From positions 6,634,001 through 6,698,000 of the forward strand of contig NC_046680.1 of the NCBI RefSeq assembly GCF_009870125.1: a stretch of 64,000 bases of DNA. Reading direction: 5' to 3'. The position numbers were made by a program, and so were the translations under genes. The DNA is from Drosophila pseudoobscura. Taxonomy: Eukaryota; Arthropoda; Insecta; Diptera; Drosophilidae. Below the pieces are notes generated by a model. It searched no databases, was not told where the DNA came from, and saw only the letters and a program-made list of their open reading frames with translations. Shown one piece after another: positions 22,471 to 30,369 of this stretch. Positions within the stretch are counted from its first letter, which is position 1. The number at the start of each line of letters is the position of its first letter.

Positions 22471-23284
22471 TAGTGATGTAAAAACACATCGATGCATCGA
22501 GCATCGATGTTTTTTTGCCGATGTTTTCCGGTGTTTTTGCTGGTACCGATGTTGAGCGATGTATCGATGTTTTGCAAAACATCGTATACCTTATTAATAT
22601 AACAGAATATACAGTACAATCTCATACACAAATACTCATAAATACAATTGTCCATGTCACTTCATGTGAATGAATATGGCCACACGAAAATTACATTAGC
22701 AACTAAGAATAGATAATTGCACTTGTAAACTCGAACCCACCAAAAAGGATGAAGCAATAAACAATTTACTTTGTTGCTGCCAAGTACCTAAGTAAATGCA
22801 CTGAAATGTAGCCCCGGCACAGAGTGCACCCTATATAAAAAAAAATACACTCATGGAGCCTGGCGTTCCTTCCCATACAATAAGAGTACCACTGCTAGTT
22901 ATATAAGGAGATGCATTTGTTCAACAAAACTCAGTATCAGAAACAGTACCACAACTGCCGGTCACTAATTTTCCCATCGCAATCATCAGAGGCTGTCGCC
23001 GTGTCTTCAGATCCTCATTTCGCGCACCGTAGGATACCCACTCCGCAGTCCAACTGGTTCAAGTTCTAGTTGCGACGACCGAACTGTTGACGGTTTATGT
23101 ACCGTATATAACCCAGCTTCCACAATTTTTAAGTTTTAAGATTTTTTTTGTATAATAATAACGCAATAATAATAATATAATCAAATGGGAAAGTTTTGAA
23201 CCATCGGTGATACATCGATGCATCGAAGAATAAATCCGATGTATCAAACCAGCATCGATGTTTTCATTCAAATTTACGTCACTA
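22471..23284. mobile_element. Non-autonomous hAT-like element in the NC2alpha leader
   Basis: The element starts TAGTGATGTAAA and ends, on the other strand, TAGTGACGTAAA, so the termini are inverted repeats of the hAT pattern (T/C-A-R-N-G). It is flanked on both sides by the same 9 bases, AGTTCCGTT (22462-22470 and 23285-23293). hAT transposases make 8-bp target duplications, which this fits with one chance match. Both ends carry CATCGATG palindromes. The 814-bp interior has no transposase ORF that I can see. It lies 81 bases upstream of the NC2alpha ATG and between that ATG and a Motif 1/Motif 6 promoter. Confidence 0.72.
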
Positions 23285-23306
23285 AGTTCCGTTCCTTGGT
23301 GCCAAA

Positions 23307-23343
23307 CAGTGTGACCGCGGATTTATTGATCAAATATACCGAA
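23307..23343 (-). promoter_or_regulatory. Motif 1 + Motif 6 core promoter, NC2alpha orientation
   Basis: On the minus strand CGGTCACACTG (23317-23307) matches Motif 1 (YGGTCACACTR, bound by M1BP) exactly. TTCGGTATATTT (23343-23332) matches Motif 6 (KTYRGTATWTTT) exactly, 15 bases upstream. These two motifs co-occur in ubiquitously expressed TATA-less Drosophila promoters. The orientation points at NC2alpha, about 0.9 kb away across the hAT-like element. Confidence 0.7.
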
Positions 23344-23739
23344 AAATATCTAAAATATTTAGAACAAGTTTTGTGACAGTCTGGCAATATTGCGCGAGTG
23401 CTCCGTGAATGGCAAGTGCCGCAAAAAGAACAGTGCTGCCAACTTTTCAACAGGATAAAGGCTGTTTTTAACTTGAAGAAAACGAAACGAAGCTGAACGT
23501 TTTTAGAAAAAAAAACGCCTTATTAATGCTTTTAACCATTTTTCTTAAAGTTATATTTAATATATTTTTACAGTATTTCCATTAACCCTTCTAGCTCTAC
23601 GGGATTTGTTTTAGATTCGAATTTGGACGACATAGTCGTAAAAATCATGTCTAGATAATTATTAGACACTTCGTAGTCAACCCATAACCGTATATTTAAA
23701 TAAGAATTATTAATAACATTTTACTGACAATAAAACTTT

Positions 23740-24172
23740 TGCTTTTGCCAGTTCATACACCGAACATGTCGCAAAGGAACTTTCTGGATTGGATCCCAGG
23801 GTCGTCGGCTCTGGCATTCGGCTAGCGCCGCGTCATCATGAGCCAGCCATGACGCTCATTCATACGACGCCGAATCAAACGCTGGGCTACAGCTTCGAGA
23901 CGAGTAAGTGAATCAGTATATAATTGTGGACACATTTTAAAAATATTTCTTCTTTCACAGAGGACCTATGTATCGTAAGCTTCGCCACAAACGAAGTCGT
24001 ATCCGATTTCAACCCGCCAGACGGGGTCGTATCAAAGTATTCCAGCCGGACAGAATCGTATCCCAGCAGGACAGAATCGCACCCCGCAGCATCCGAGTCT
24101 AACAAGCCATCGACAACAAGGACTTTGACTGTGGCAACCAAGCGAGGGGCTACGCGGGCTACTAGACTCTAG
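23740..24172 (+). pseudogene. Left-arm copy of an unrecognised spliced gene fragment
   Basis: Two exons remain. One ends SFET at 23902, then a 59-nt intron (GTAAGTG at 23903 to TTTCACAG), then a terminal exon from 23962 ending ATRL and TAG at 24170-24172. The encoded segment reads ASSYTEHVAKEL, then LDPRVVGSGIRLAPRHHEPA, then MTLIHTTPNQTLGYSFET, then DLCIVSFATNEVVSDF and repeated SRTES-type pieces. The upstream acceptor kept by the right arm is deleted here, and one codon differs (Ser here, Phe in the right copy). The retained introns show the arms were copied from genomic DNA, not from mRNA. I cannot name the parent gene, and no other copy is in the window. Confidence 0.6.
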
Positions 24173-24527
24173 ATACATATCGTTGTTGTTAGGTTTAAGG
24201 ATACATTCGTTCATACATTTAGATAGTATATACAAATTTTGTCCACTTGTTTATTTATTTATACTAACGAATCCTATACTAAGCTATGTTTTGATGAATA
24301 AAATGATTGAAAACTCATCCTTTCTTTCTTCTGTTTTGGGGACACTATCCCGGTTAAAGAAGGCGTGGCACGCCCAGATCGGTTCACAAATAGCGGAGAA
24401 AAATAAATATTTTTGATTCGGGAAAATGTCCTTGATCCTTGATAAGGACTTCATCGAATCAGGGACATTTTTTCGACCACAGGAAGCCGTCGCACGACTA
24501 GATCGGGCCACTAATAACGGAGATAAC

Positions 24528-25470
24528 AACAAAGGTTGTTGTTGTCAATTGTTGTACAAAATTTGTTCTTGTTGTTGTACAACAACTTTCAACTAGCGAC
24601 CGCTCAAACGGCCAAAAACGGGAATTTCAAATGTGGGATACCAGGCGAACAGAAATCAGCACAAGGTCCCCGGTTTTTTTTTAAATTTATTTATTTTTCC
24701 CGCCATTTTTCAAAACCTACAATTTTGCAACGTTTTTTCATATTTTCTTTGGCCACTTTTTCCGTTCTTCGGCCGCTCAAAATGGTGGAAAACGAGAATT
24801 TCAAATGTGGAATACCAGGCGAACAGAAATAGGCACAAAGTCGCTGGTTTTTTTCTAATTCCTTTTAATTATATTTTTCCATTTTCCATTTTGAGCAGCT
24901 AAAGAAAATATGAAATAACGTAAAAACAAAATTAAAAGGAATTTTAAAAAACCAGTGACCTTGTGCGGATTTCTGTTCGCCTGGTATTCCACATTTGAAA
25001 TTCCGGTTTTTGGCCGTTTGAGCGGTCGCTAGTTGAAAGTTGTTGTACAACAACAAGAACAAATTTTGTACAACAATTGACAACAACAACCTTTGTTGTT
25101 TTCTCCGTTATTTGTAGCCCGGTCTAGGCTTCCCGACGGCTTCCCGTACTCGGAATAGCTTCCTTGATCTAATCCATTCCTTATCAAGGACCAAGGATCA
25201 AGGATATTTGCTCCAGACTTATATATCTTGTTTTCGCCGTTATTTGTAGCCCGATCTAGGTGTGCGACGGCTTTCCGTACTCGGAATAGGTTCCTTTATC
25301 TAATGCAGTCCTTATCAAGGAACAAGGATTAAGGATATTTTCTCCAGCCATATATATCTTGTTTTCTCCCTTCTTCGAGGACCGATCGCGACGTACGACA
25401 GCTTCTGCGATCATAAAAATGTCCTTGATCCTTCGTTAAGGACTACAACAACCGAACCATACAGATCTAG
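24528..25470. repeat. Centre of the inverted repeat: small palindrome and tandem units
   Basis: A block including AACAACAAAGGTTGTTGTTG at 24525 is mirrored near 25098. An element reading AATTTCAAATGTGG then ATACCAGGCGAACAGAAAT occurs at about 24623, again directly at about 24797, and inverted at about 25002. From 25096 to about 25600 a unit of 110-131 bases (starting TTGTTTTCTCCGTTATTTG and containing CCTTATCAAGGA) repeats four to five times with divergence. The left side has one such unit (24361-24530). Confidence 0.75.
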
Positions 25471-25825
25471 TTTTTCCGGCGATTTGTGGGCCGATTTAGG
25501 CGTGCGACGGCTTCCTGTGGTCGAAAAAATGTCCCTGATTTGATGAAGTCCTTATCAAGGATCAAGGACATTTTCCCGAATCAAAAATATATATTTTTTC
25601 TAAGCTATTTGTAAACCGATCTGAGCGTGCCACGCCTTTTTTAACCGGGATAGTGTCCCCAAAACAGAAGAAAGAAAGGATGAGTTTTCAATCATTTTAT
25701 TCATCAAAACATAGCTTAGTATAGGATTCGTTAGTATAAATGAATAAACAAGTGGACAAAATTTGTATATACTATCTAAATGTATGAACGAATGTATCCT
25801 TAAACCTAACAACAACGATATGTAT

Positions 25826-26260
25826 CTAGAGTCTAGTAGCCCGCGTAGCCCCTCGCTTGGTTGCCACAGTCAAAGTCCTTGTTGTCGATGGCTTGTTAGA
25901 CTCGGATGCTGCGGGGTGCGATTCTGTCCTGCTGGGATACGATTCTGTCCGGCTGGAATACTTTGATACGACCCCGTCTGGCGGGTTGAAATCGGATACG
26001 ACTTCGTTTGTGGCGAAGCTTACGATACATAGGTCCTCTGTGAAAGAAGAAATATTTTTAAAATGTGTCCACAATTATATACTGATTCACTTACTCGTCT
26101 CGAAGCTGTAGCCCAGCGTTTGATTCGGCGTCGTATGAATGAGCGTCATGGCTGGCTCATGATGACGCGGCGCTAGCCGAATGCCAGAGCCGACGACCCT
26201 GGGATCCAATCCAAAAAGTTCCTTTGCGACATGTTCAGTGTATGAACTGGCAAAAGCATT
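25826..26260 (-). pseudogene. Right-arm copy of the spliced gene fragment
   Basis: This is read on the minus strand. An acceptor, TTATTCACAG, precedes an exon starting at 26260 (NAFASSYTEHVAKELFGLDP, then RVVGSGIRLAPRHHEPAMTL) that ends SFET with a GTAAGTG donor near 26095. The terminal exon then runs to the TAG at 25826-25828. This copy is open throughout and has both introns' splice signals, but no upstream exon or start codon lies within the arm. It is therefore a 3' gene fragment, not a complete gene. Confidence 0.6.
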
Positions 26261-26346
26261 CTGTGAATAAGGTAAAGTTTTATTGTCAGTAAAAGGTTAT
26301 TAATAATTCTTATTTAAATATACGGTTATGAGTTGACTACGAAGTG

Positions 26347-26453
26347 ACTGATGTTTTGCAAAACATCGGTAGCAGCAAAAACATCGGAAAACATCAGAAA
26401 CATCGGCAGAAAAACATCGATGCTCGATGCATCGATGTTTTTTTACATCACTG
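26347..26453. mobile_element. hAT-like terminal fragment abutting the inverted repeat, at the Cmc4 promoter
   Basis: Read in reverse complement this begins CAGTGATGTAAAAAAACATC and continues with CATCGATGCATCGAGCATCG-type sequence. That matches the first 100 bases of the element at 22471, including the internal GATGTTTTGCAAAACATC palindrome. It is in the opposite orientation to the left element, its inner end touches the inverted-repeat arm, and I see no matching target duplication, so it is a truncated terminus. The Cmc4 ATG is 72 bases beyond its outer end. Confidence 0.65.
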
Positions 26454-26524
26454 GCAAGAAGACACACATGTCATAAGAAATTTTAGTTTGCGTTTAAAAT
26501 CGATGAAAATAGCTATATAGTTAC

Positions 26525-26874
26525 ATGTCTGCATCTCGCAAGAAGGATCCTTGCAAAGCGAACGCCTGCCGCATACAAGCCTGTTTGAACGGTACGTACC
26601 TGCAATCGTTTCCTTTGTTATTATGTAAGCTTGTGCCACTTATTAAGAATCGTCATTGCAGAAAACAATTACCAGGAGGATAAGTGTGCTGACGTTCTCG
26701 AAGCTATGCGCCAATGTTGTCTAAAGTGGCATAAGGTATCGCTTTGTTGCAGTGGAATCGATTTGGAGAAACCATACTTAACAGAAGCATCCAAAGGTGC
26801 CGGCAAGTCGTGAGTTTTTGATGCGCTTGATGCTGTAAGTCACGCTAACTTTCATTACCAACAGAGAAAAATAA
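26525..26874 (+). CDS. Cmc4: Cmc4, twin CX9C intermembrane-space protein (first ORF of a four-ORF cluster)
   Basis: Exons are 26525-26591, 26662-26809 and 26865-26874. The protein is 74 aa and begins MSASRKKDPCKANACRIQAC. It has a perfect twin CX9C: C10 and C20, then C31 and C41. Family members enter the intermembrane space through Mia40; human CMC4 (MTCP1NB) is 68 aa. Intron 2 (GTGAGT...branch CTAAC...CCAACAG, 55 nt) has strong signals. If it is spliced, the end becomes GKSEK and its TAA overlaps the next ATG as TAATG. If it is retained, the protein stops two codons earlier at the TGA at 26811-26813. The ATG is 72 bases from the hAT-like terminus. Confidence 0.9.
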
Positions 26875-27140
26875 TGTCCATACCGCAGTACAAGCCTCCA
26901 AAAGACATTCAAGACTTGTTAGATAAAAAGGAGGAGCAGCAGCCACAACAACAACCTAGTCAGCGCCGTCGTACAGCCGTGCTGCCCAAGCGCACTTGGA
27001 TACAGCGAAACCCGCGACTGTTTCAGATCACTTTCCTGACGAGCTCGCTACTCATATTCTTCTCCAAGCCCATTTACGACGCGTTCATAGCAGATCCCTT
27101 GCCTCCCAGTGAGATCCGTGTGCCACCGCACAAACGTTAA
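26874..27140 (+). CDS. 88-aa single-pass membrane protein (second ORF of the cluster)
   Basis: The start codon shares its A with the TAA of spliced Cmc4. The protein begins MSIPQYKPPKDIQDLLDKKE, has a Gln-rich stretch (residues 21-28), a basic segment RRRTAVLPKRTWIQRNPRLF, one hydrophobic helix (QITFLTSSLLIFFSKPIYDAF, residues about 51-71) and a proline-rich end. I do not recognise the family. The basic flank and short single helix, together with two twin-CX9C neighbours, make a mitochondrial inner-membrane location likely by inference only. The next ORF begins 9 bases after its stop. Confidence 0.75.
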   Translation: MSIPQYKPPKDIQDLLDKKEEQQPQQQPSQRRRTAVLPKRTWIQRNPRLFQITFLTSSLLIFFSKPIYDAFIADPLPPSEIRVPPHKR

Positions 27141-27149
27141 CGTTGAGGA

Positions 27150-27347
27150 ATGGAATCGGTTCGCAAAGCCAACCAACGTCTCCGCAACTACCCGATTCTG
27201 CTTACAAAGTGTGCCGACAAGGCCTCAGCATATGCAATTTGCGTGTCGCGCGACCTGAACGTGCAGCATAAGATCTGCGACGCCGAGTTTAAGGAATTTT
27301 TGAGCTGCATTCGAAAGAGCGCAATGGAGCTAAAAACAAAGTTGTAA
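27150..27347 (+). CDS. NDUFAF8-like complex I assembly factor (third ORF of the cluster)
   Basis: A 65-aa protein (MESVRKANQRLRNYPILLTK, then CADKASAYAICVSRD). It has a second twin CX9C: C21 and C31, then C43 and C53. The order, an amphipathic start with RLRNYP, then CADKASAYAIC, then CDAEFKEFLSC, matches human NDUFAF8 (C17orf89), which stabilises NDUFAF5 for complex I assembly. The assignment rests on motif spacing and short similarity, so it is good but not certain. It is 9 bases from the ORF before and 19 bases from PIG-M. Confidence 0.8.
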   Translation: MESVRKANQRLRNYPILLTKCADKASAYAICVSRDLNVQHKICDAEFKEFLSCIRKSAMELKTKL

Positions 27348-27356
27348 ACGAAGAGC

Positions 27357-27362
27357 AATAAA
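27357..27362 (+). terminator. AATAAA between the small ORFs and PIG-M
   Basis: A canonical poly(A) hexamer lies 9 bases after the NDUFAF8-like stop and 4 bases before the PIG-M ATG. If used, it would release a short mRNA encoding the three small proteins. If skipped, PIG-M is carried on the long transcript. Confidence 0.5.
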
Positions 27363-27366
27363 CAAA

Positions 27367-28767
27367 ATGTTACGAACGAAAGTGGCGAGTACCGGATGGC
27401 AACGATTTGGCCGTCAAATCCTGCATATTACCTTTCGAACCCATCTGCTGATCTCCGCTCTAATTCGTCTTGTTCTGATCTGCTACGGACAAATACACGA
27501 CAGTAAGTCTGCGGTGCCCTACACGGACATCGACTACAAAGTGGTCACTGATGGTGCCCGTCAAGTGCTGGCGGGAGACACTCCGTTTGCGAGGCACACC
27601 TATCGTTACAGCCCTATAATGGCATATCTTCAGACACTAAACATATTGGTACACCCGGCGTGCGGAAAACTACTCTACGCGACTTTCGATTTACTCATTG
27701 CTACTCTTATTTATCACCTGGTGCACATGGAGATCAAGAGTCAGTACCAGAAGACCGTGCAGCATCTGCTCAGCAAGTTCAACAGACCCCATGAACCAGA
27801 CCAGTCCCTCGATGCGCTGGATGAACGAAGTCACCCAGAAAACATCGCTCGCGTCTCCGCATGCTGCTGGCTCTACAATCCGCTGACGGCAGTAATATCC
27901 ACACGCGGGAGCGGAGACTGCTTTTCAAGCTTTTTTGTGATCCTGACCATCTATCTGCTGATTCGATCGGAACACAAATCGTCGCAAAAGCATTGGCTCA
28001 TTTTTGCCGCCGGACTGTCGCACGGGCTAGTTATCCATTTACGACTATACCCTTTGCTATTTAGTCTGGCCTACTATCTGTCTTTGTCATCACGTCTAAC
28101 GCGAACGCCTTTCGATTTCCTGCGCCAAATCATGTGCCCCAACAAGCAACAGTTCTGCCTGGTCCTAGGCACACTTCTCAGTCTAGTGGCCTTCACGTGG
28201 ACTTTCTATTCACTCTATGGCTGGCAATACATCTACGAAGCCTACCTCTACCACTTTGTGCGCAAGGACCCACGTCACAACTTCTCACTGCAGTTCTTAC
28301 TTCAATATCTGGGCAGCGCGGCGACAGTTGAGGAATCTGCGTTGCTGACGAAGCTACTGGTAGTAGCTCCGCAGTTTTGCCTCATTCTCTACCTGAGCTT
28401 GAGCTTTGGCCAGTTTCGTCAGACGCTGCCGTTTTGCATCTTCACCGTGGCCTTTGTAATCGTTACCTACAACTCCGTGGTGACCTCACAATACTTCATC
28501 TGGTACTTGGCGATCCTGCCCCTATGCCTGAACAACTTCAAACTCCTGTCGTGGAGCCGATCCATATTCCTGTTGGTCCTTTGGCTGCTGGCCCAGGCTC
28601 TGTGGCTGCTCCCCGCGTATCTGCTGGAGTTCAAAACCTGGAACAGCTTCAACTGGATTGGACTGCAGGGCGCAGTGTTTTTTGTAACAAACGGATACAT
28701 ACTAGAACAGCTACTGAGCCACTATGGGTTCACACAATTTAAGATTAGTTATAGGAAGTTGCTTTAA
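27367..28767 (+). CDS. PIG-M: GPI mannosyltransferase 1 (PIG-M), fourth ORF of the cluster
   Basis: An uninterrupted 466-aa ORF. PIG-M adds the first alpha-1,4 mannose to the GPI-anchor precursor in the ER lumen, using dolichol-phosphate mannose, with PIG-X as partner. The luminal DxD-type motif is visible near residue 55 (PYTDIDYKVVTDGARQVLAG), followed by the family stretch HTYRYSPIMAYLQ. About ten hydrophobic segments follow, including TYNSVVTSQYFIWYLAILPL near the C-terminal third, another family signature. The length is typical (human 423 aa). AATAAA is at 28812-28817. The absence of introns and of a promoter-sized gap upstream supports read-through transcription from Cmc4. Confidence 0.93.
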   Translation: MLRTKVASTGWQRFGRQILHITFRTHLLISALIRLVLICYGQIHDSKSAVPYTDIDYKVVTDGARQVLAGDTPFARHTYRYSPIMAYLQTLNILVHPACGKLLYATFDLLIATLIYHLVHMEIKSQYQKTVQHLLSKFNRPHEPDQSLDALDERSHPENIARVSACCWLYNPLTAVISTRGSGDCFSSFFVILTIYLLIRSEHKSSQKHWLIFAAGLSHGLVIHLRLYPLLFSLAYYLSLSSRLTRTPFDFLRQIMCPNKQQFCLVLGTLLSLVAFTWTFYSLYGWQYIYEAYLYHFVRKDPRHNFSLQFLLQYLGSAATVEESALLTKLLVVAPQFCLILYLSLSFGQFRQTLPFCIFTVAFVIVTYNSVVTSQYFIWYLAILPLCLNNFKLLSWSRSIFLLVLWLLAQALWLLPAYLLEFKTWNSFNWIGLQGAVFFVTNGYILEQLLSHYGFTQFKISYRKLL

Positions 28768-28863
28768 CCAAGAAATAACCCATACTACAAGTATGTTTAA
28801 AGAGGAGTTTTAATAAAAATGTAAAAAACAATCACAACTTAGATATTTAAAGACAGTTTTTGT

Positions 28864-29490
28864 TCAGCTCTTTGTAATGCTCAAGTACTTTATGTAATTA
28901 AATAGTTTTTCCACTTCCTCACTGTGCATCTGATACACTTTATTTTGAACCCCATAGGCGTCACACTCTCCAATCATTTCCATTTCAAAAACATTCCTTT
29001 GCTTGTTCCACGTAGCATCGGAAAAGTGTTTCTGAACTCTGCGGTACAGTGATCCTGCACAGATTGTGCTCACGGTGAATTGGTGGTCGATTTTGAAATC
29101 TGCTTTATTCCTGTACATAGCACTCACTTTCTCGAAGTCGTTGTCTAGAGACGTAGACGTAGACAGGAACATATGGTATAAGTTCTTCCGTTCGACTGGT
29201 TTTTTTACGCACAGGAAACCCAGACTCTGTGTGTAGTCGATTTTGTATGGATCTCTTGGGGGCAGTTCTGGTGGAGAGCTACGTTTCAACAGAATTCTAC
29301 TTAGGATCGTTGGAAATGTTCTAGGGCTGATTTTGGGCTGTCCCTGCCCTGCATCTTTAGCCGTCTTCTTCTTCCCCCTAATACGAGGAGTGTCTCGACT
29401 TCTTCCGGAAATATTCAGCACTGGAGCTTGGGATGACTCAATTTTATCAATGGAGTCATTACTGGCACTGTTGTTTGTTTCGACTTCCAT
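28864..29490 (-). CDS. Unrecognised 208-aa protein, distant relative of the gene at 30370-30870
   Basis: I take the ATG at 29490 (MEVETNNSASNDSIDKIESS). The frame is open further upstream, but without an ATG and across a good acceptor (TTGTTGCACAG near 29540), so a non-coding first exon is likely. The N-terminal 70 residues are polar and Ser-rich with a basic patch (RIRGKKKTAKD). The C-terminal 120 residues look folded, ending EEVEKLFNYIKYLSITKS. That end resembles the C-terminus of the next minus-strand gene (W-N...V-E-x-x-M...Y-x-x-Y-L). It is convergent with PIG-M, with 96 bases between stops. I assign no function. Confidence 0.65.
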   Translation of the reverse strand: MEVETNNSASNDSIDKIESSQAPVLNISGRSRDTPRIRGKKKTAKDAGQGQPKISPRTFPTILSRILLKRSSPPELPPRDPYKIDYTQSLGFLCVKKPVERKNLYHMFLSTSTSLDNDFEKVSAMYRNKADFKIDHQFTVSTICAGSLYRRVQKHFSDATWNKQRNVFEMEMIGECDAYGVQNKVYQMHSEEVEKLFNYIKYLSITKS

Positions 29491-30369
29491 TGCTTTTGGT
29501 TCGTTTTTTACTACAATATATGCTTTCTTTATGAATATCTGTGCAACAATTAGGCAATAAGCACTGAGGGCCAACCTTTTAAATGGTCGGGTTGTTTAGT
29601 GGCAGCTCGAAATCATACAAAATATTTCACAACAAAAAGTTCTCATAAAAAAAAGCTTTTAATGTTAGTGATGTGAATGGTGCTACTATATAGTGCTTTT
29701 TAACTTCATTTACGTGGAATGGCAAATACTTGCATATTATCATATCACTTATTTGAAGGCACATTAGGACGGAAATTTTAAAGCCAAAATTGTTGTCTTT
29801 TATGACTAAGCGATACCTCACTCCTTGTTTCAAAACTCTAAACAATTTAAGATGATTTTCACAAGCGACCAATAAAATATTATAATAAATTTATCTACGA
29901 TTTTGCTGCATAGTTCTCTGAAACTGTTGACCTGGATTCCACGGCATTTCAGACTCAATCACGCTGTCATTAATCCAGTGTTCTTCTAACTTCTTTGTCG
30001 TCAACCGTGAATCCTTCTATGATACATCCTGGTTTGAAATTGTCTGGACCATGACAACTCATGACAAAGCTTCCCATTTTCTTGACTTATCTTGTTGCAA
30101 ACCTTTCCACCAAATTTTCCTTTCCGGCTGACAGTAGTAGTTTCTGTAAAAGTTTCTTGAAATACTGCTCAATTGTTTACTTTTGTAACATTGGACATTA
30201 TCTACCGACTAATTTCTGAGTGACGTTAGGTACATTCCAATGCGCATTGGAGGCCGCATACATATGTAAATAATAATAATAAAAATATTAAGCTAAAGGG
30301 CGATTTTGTATTAAACATTTATTTAGGTACATGCACTTAAAACACATCATATTAACGTGTAAAAATGTT
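29491..30369. other. Interval containing a decayed paralogue
   Basis: Apart from the pseudogene at 29920-30175, this AT-rich gap shows no supported gene. TTTATT at 30318-30323 (AATAAA on the minus strand) is the likely poly(A) signal of the gene at 30370. Confidence 0.5.
29920..30175 (-). pseudogene. Decayed tandem copy of the 30370-30870 gene
   Basis: On the minus strand, broken frames give pieces such as EQYFKKLLQKLLL, VERF, GPDNFKP and HWINDSVIESEMPW. These match, in order, EEFQNRLQKLLL, VERF, SGPTFDP and HWVNDSVIESKMQW of the intact neighbour. An in-frame stop follows the VERFATR piece, and at least one frameshift is needed to align the rest. This is a dead duplicate lying between two living relatives. 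Confidence 0.7.

Larger units (their letters stand above)
23667..26346. repeat. 2.7 kb inverted repeat (hairpin-RNA candidate)
   Basis: The left arm, 23667-24527, is repeated in reverse complement at 25471-26346. The arms begin with the same CACTTCGTAGTCAAC and stay aligned around a common centre for about 860 bases, apart from a 15-base gap in the left arm near 23738. Long stretches translate identically in both arms (for example 23887-24172 against 25826-26111), so identity there is close to complete. Between the arms sit a second, smaller inverted pair (24498-24670 with 24955-25127), a roughly 65-base element in three copies, and tandem copies of a roughly 125-base unit. If transcribed, the RNA would fold into a hairpin with an arm of over 800 bp, the architecture of Drosophila hpRNA loci that feed Dicer-2/AGO2. 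Confidence 0.85.

Noticed and set aside
22471-26453. A single 4 kb transposon bounded by the two inverted CATCGATG-rich termini
   Set aside because: The left element is already closed by its own right end with flanking 9-bp repeats, and the NC2alpha-oriented Motif 1/6 promoter lies inside the interval. The right terminus also lacks a matching target duplication.
29491-29574. N-terminal extension of the 28864 gene (frame open to 29574)
   Set aside because: There is no ATG in the extension and a good acceptor lies inside it, so the ATG at 29490 was used.
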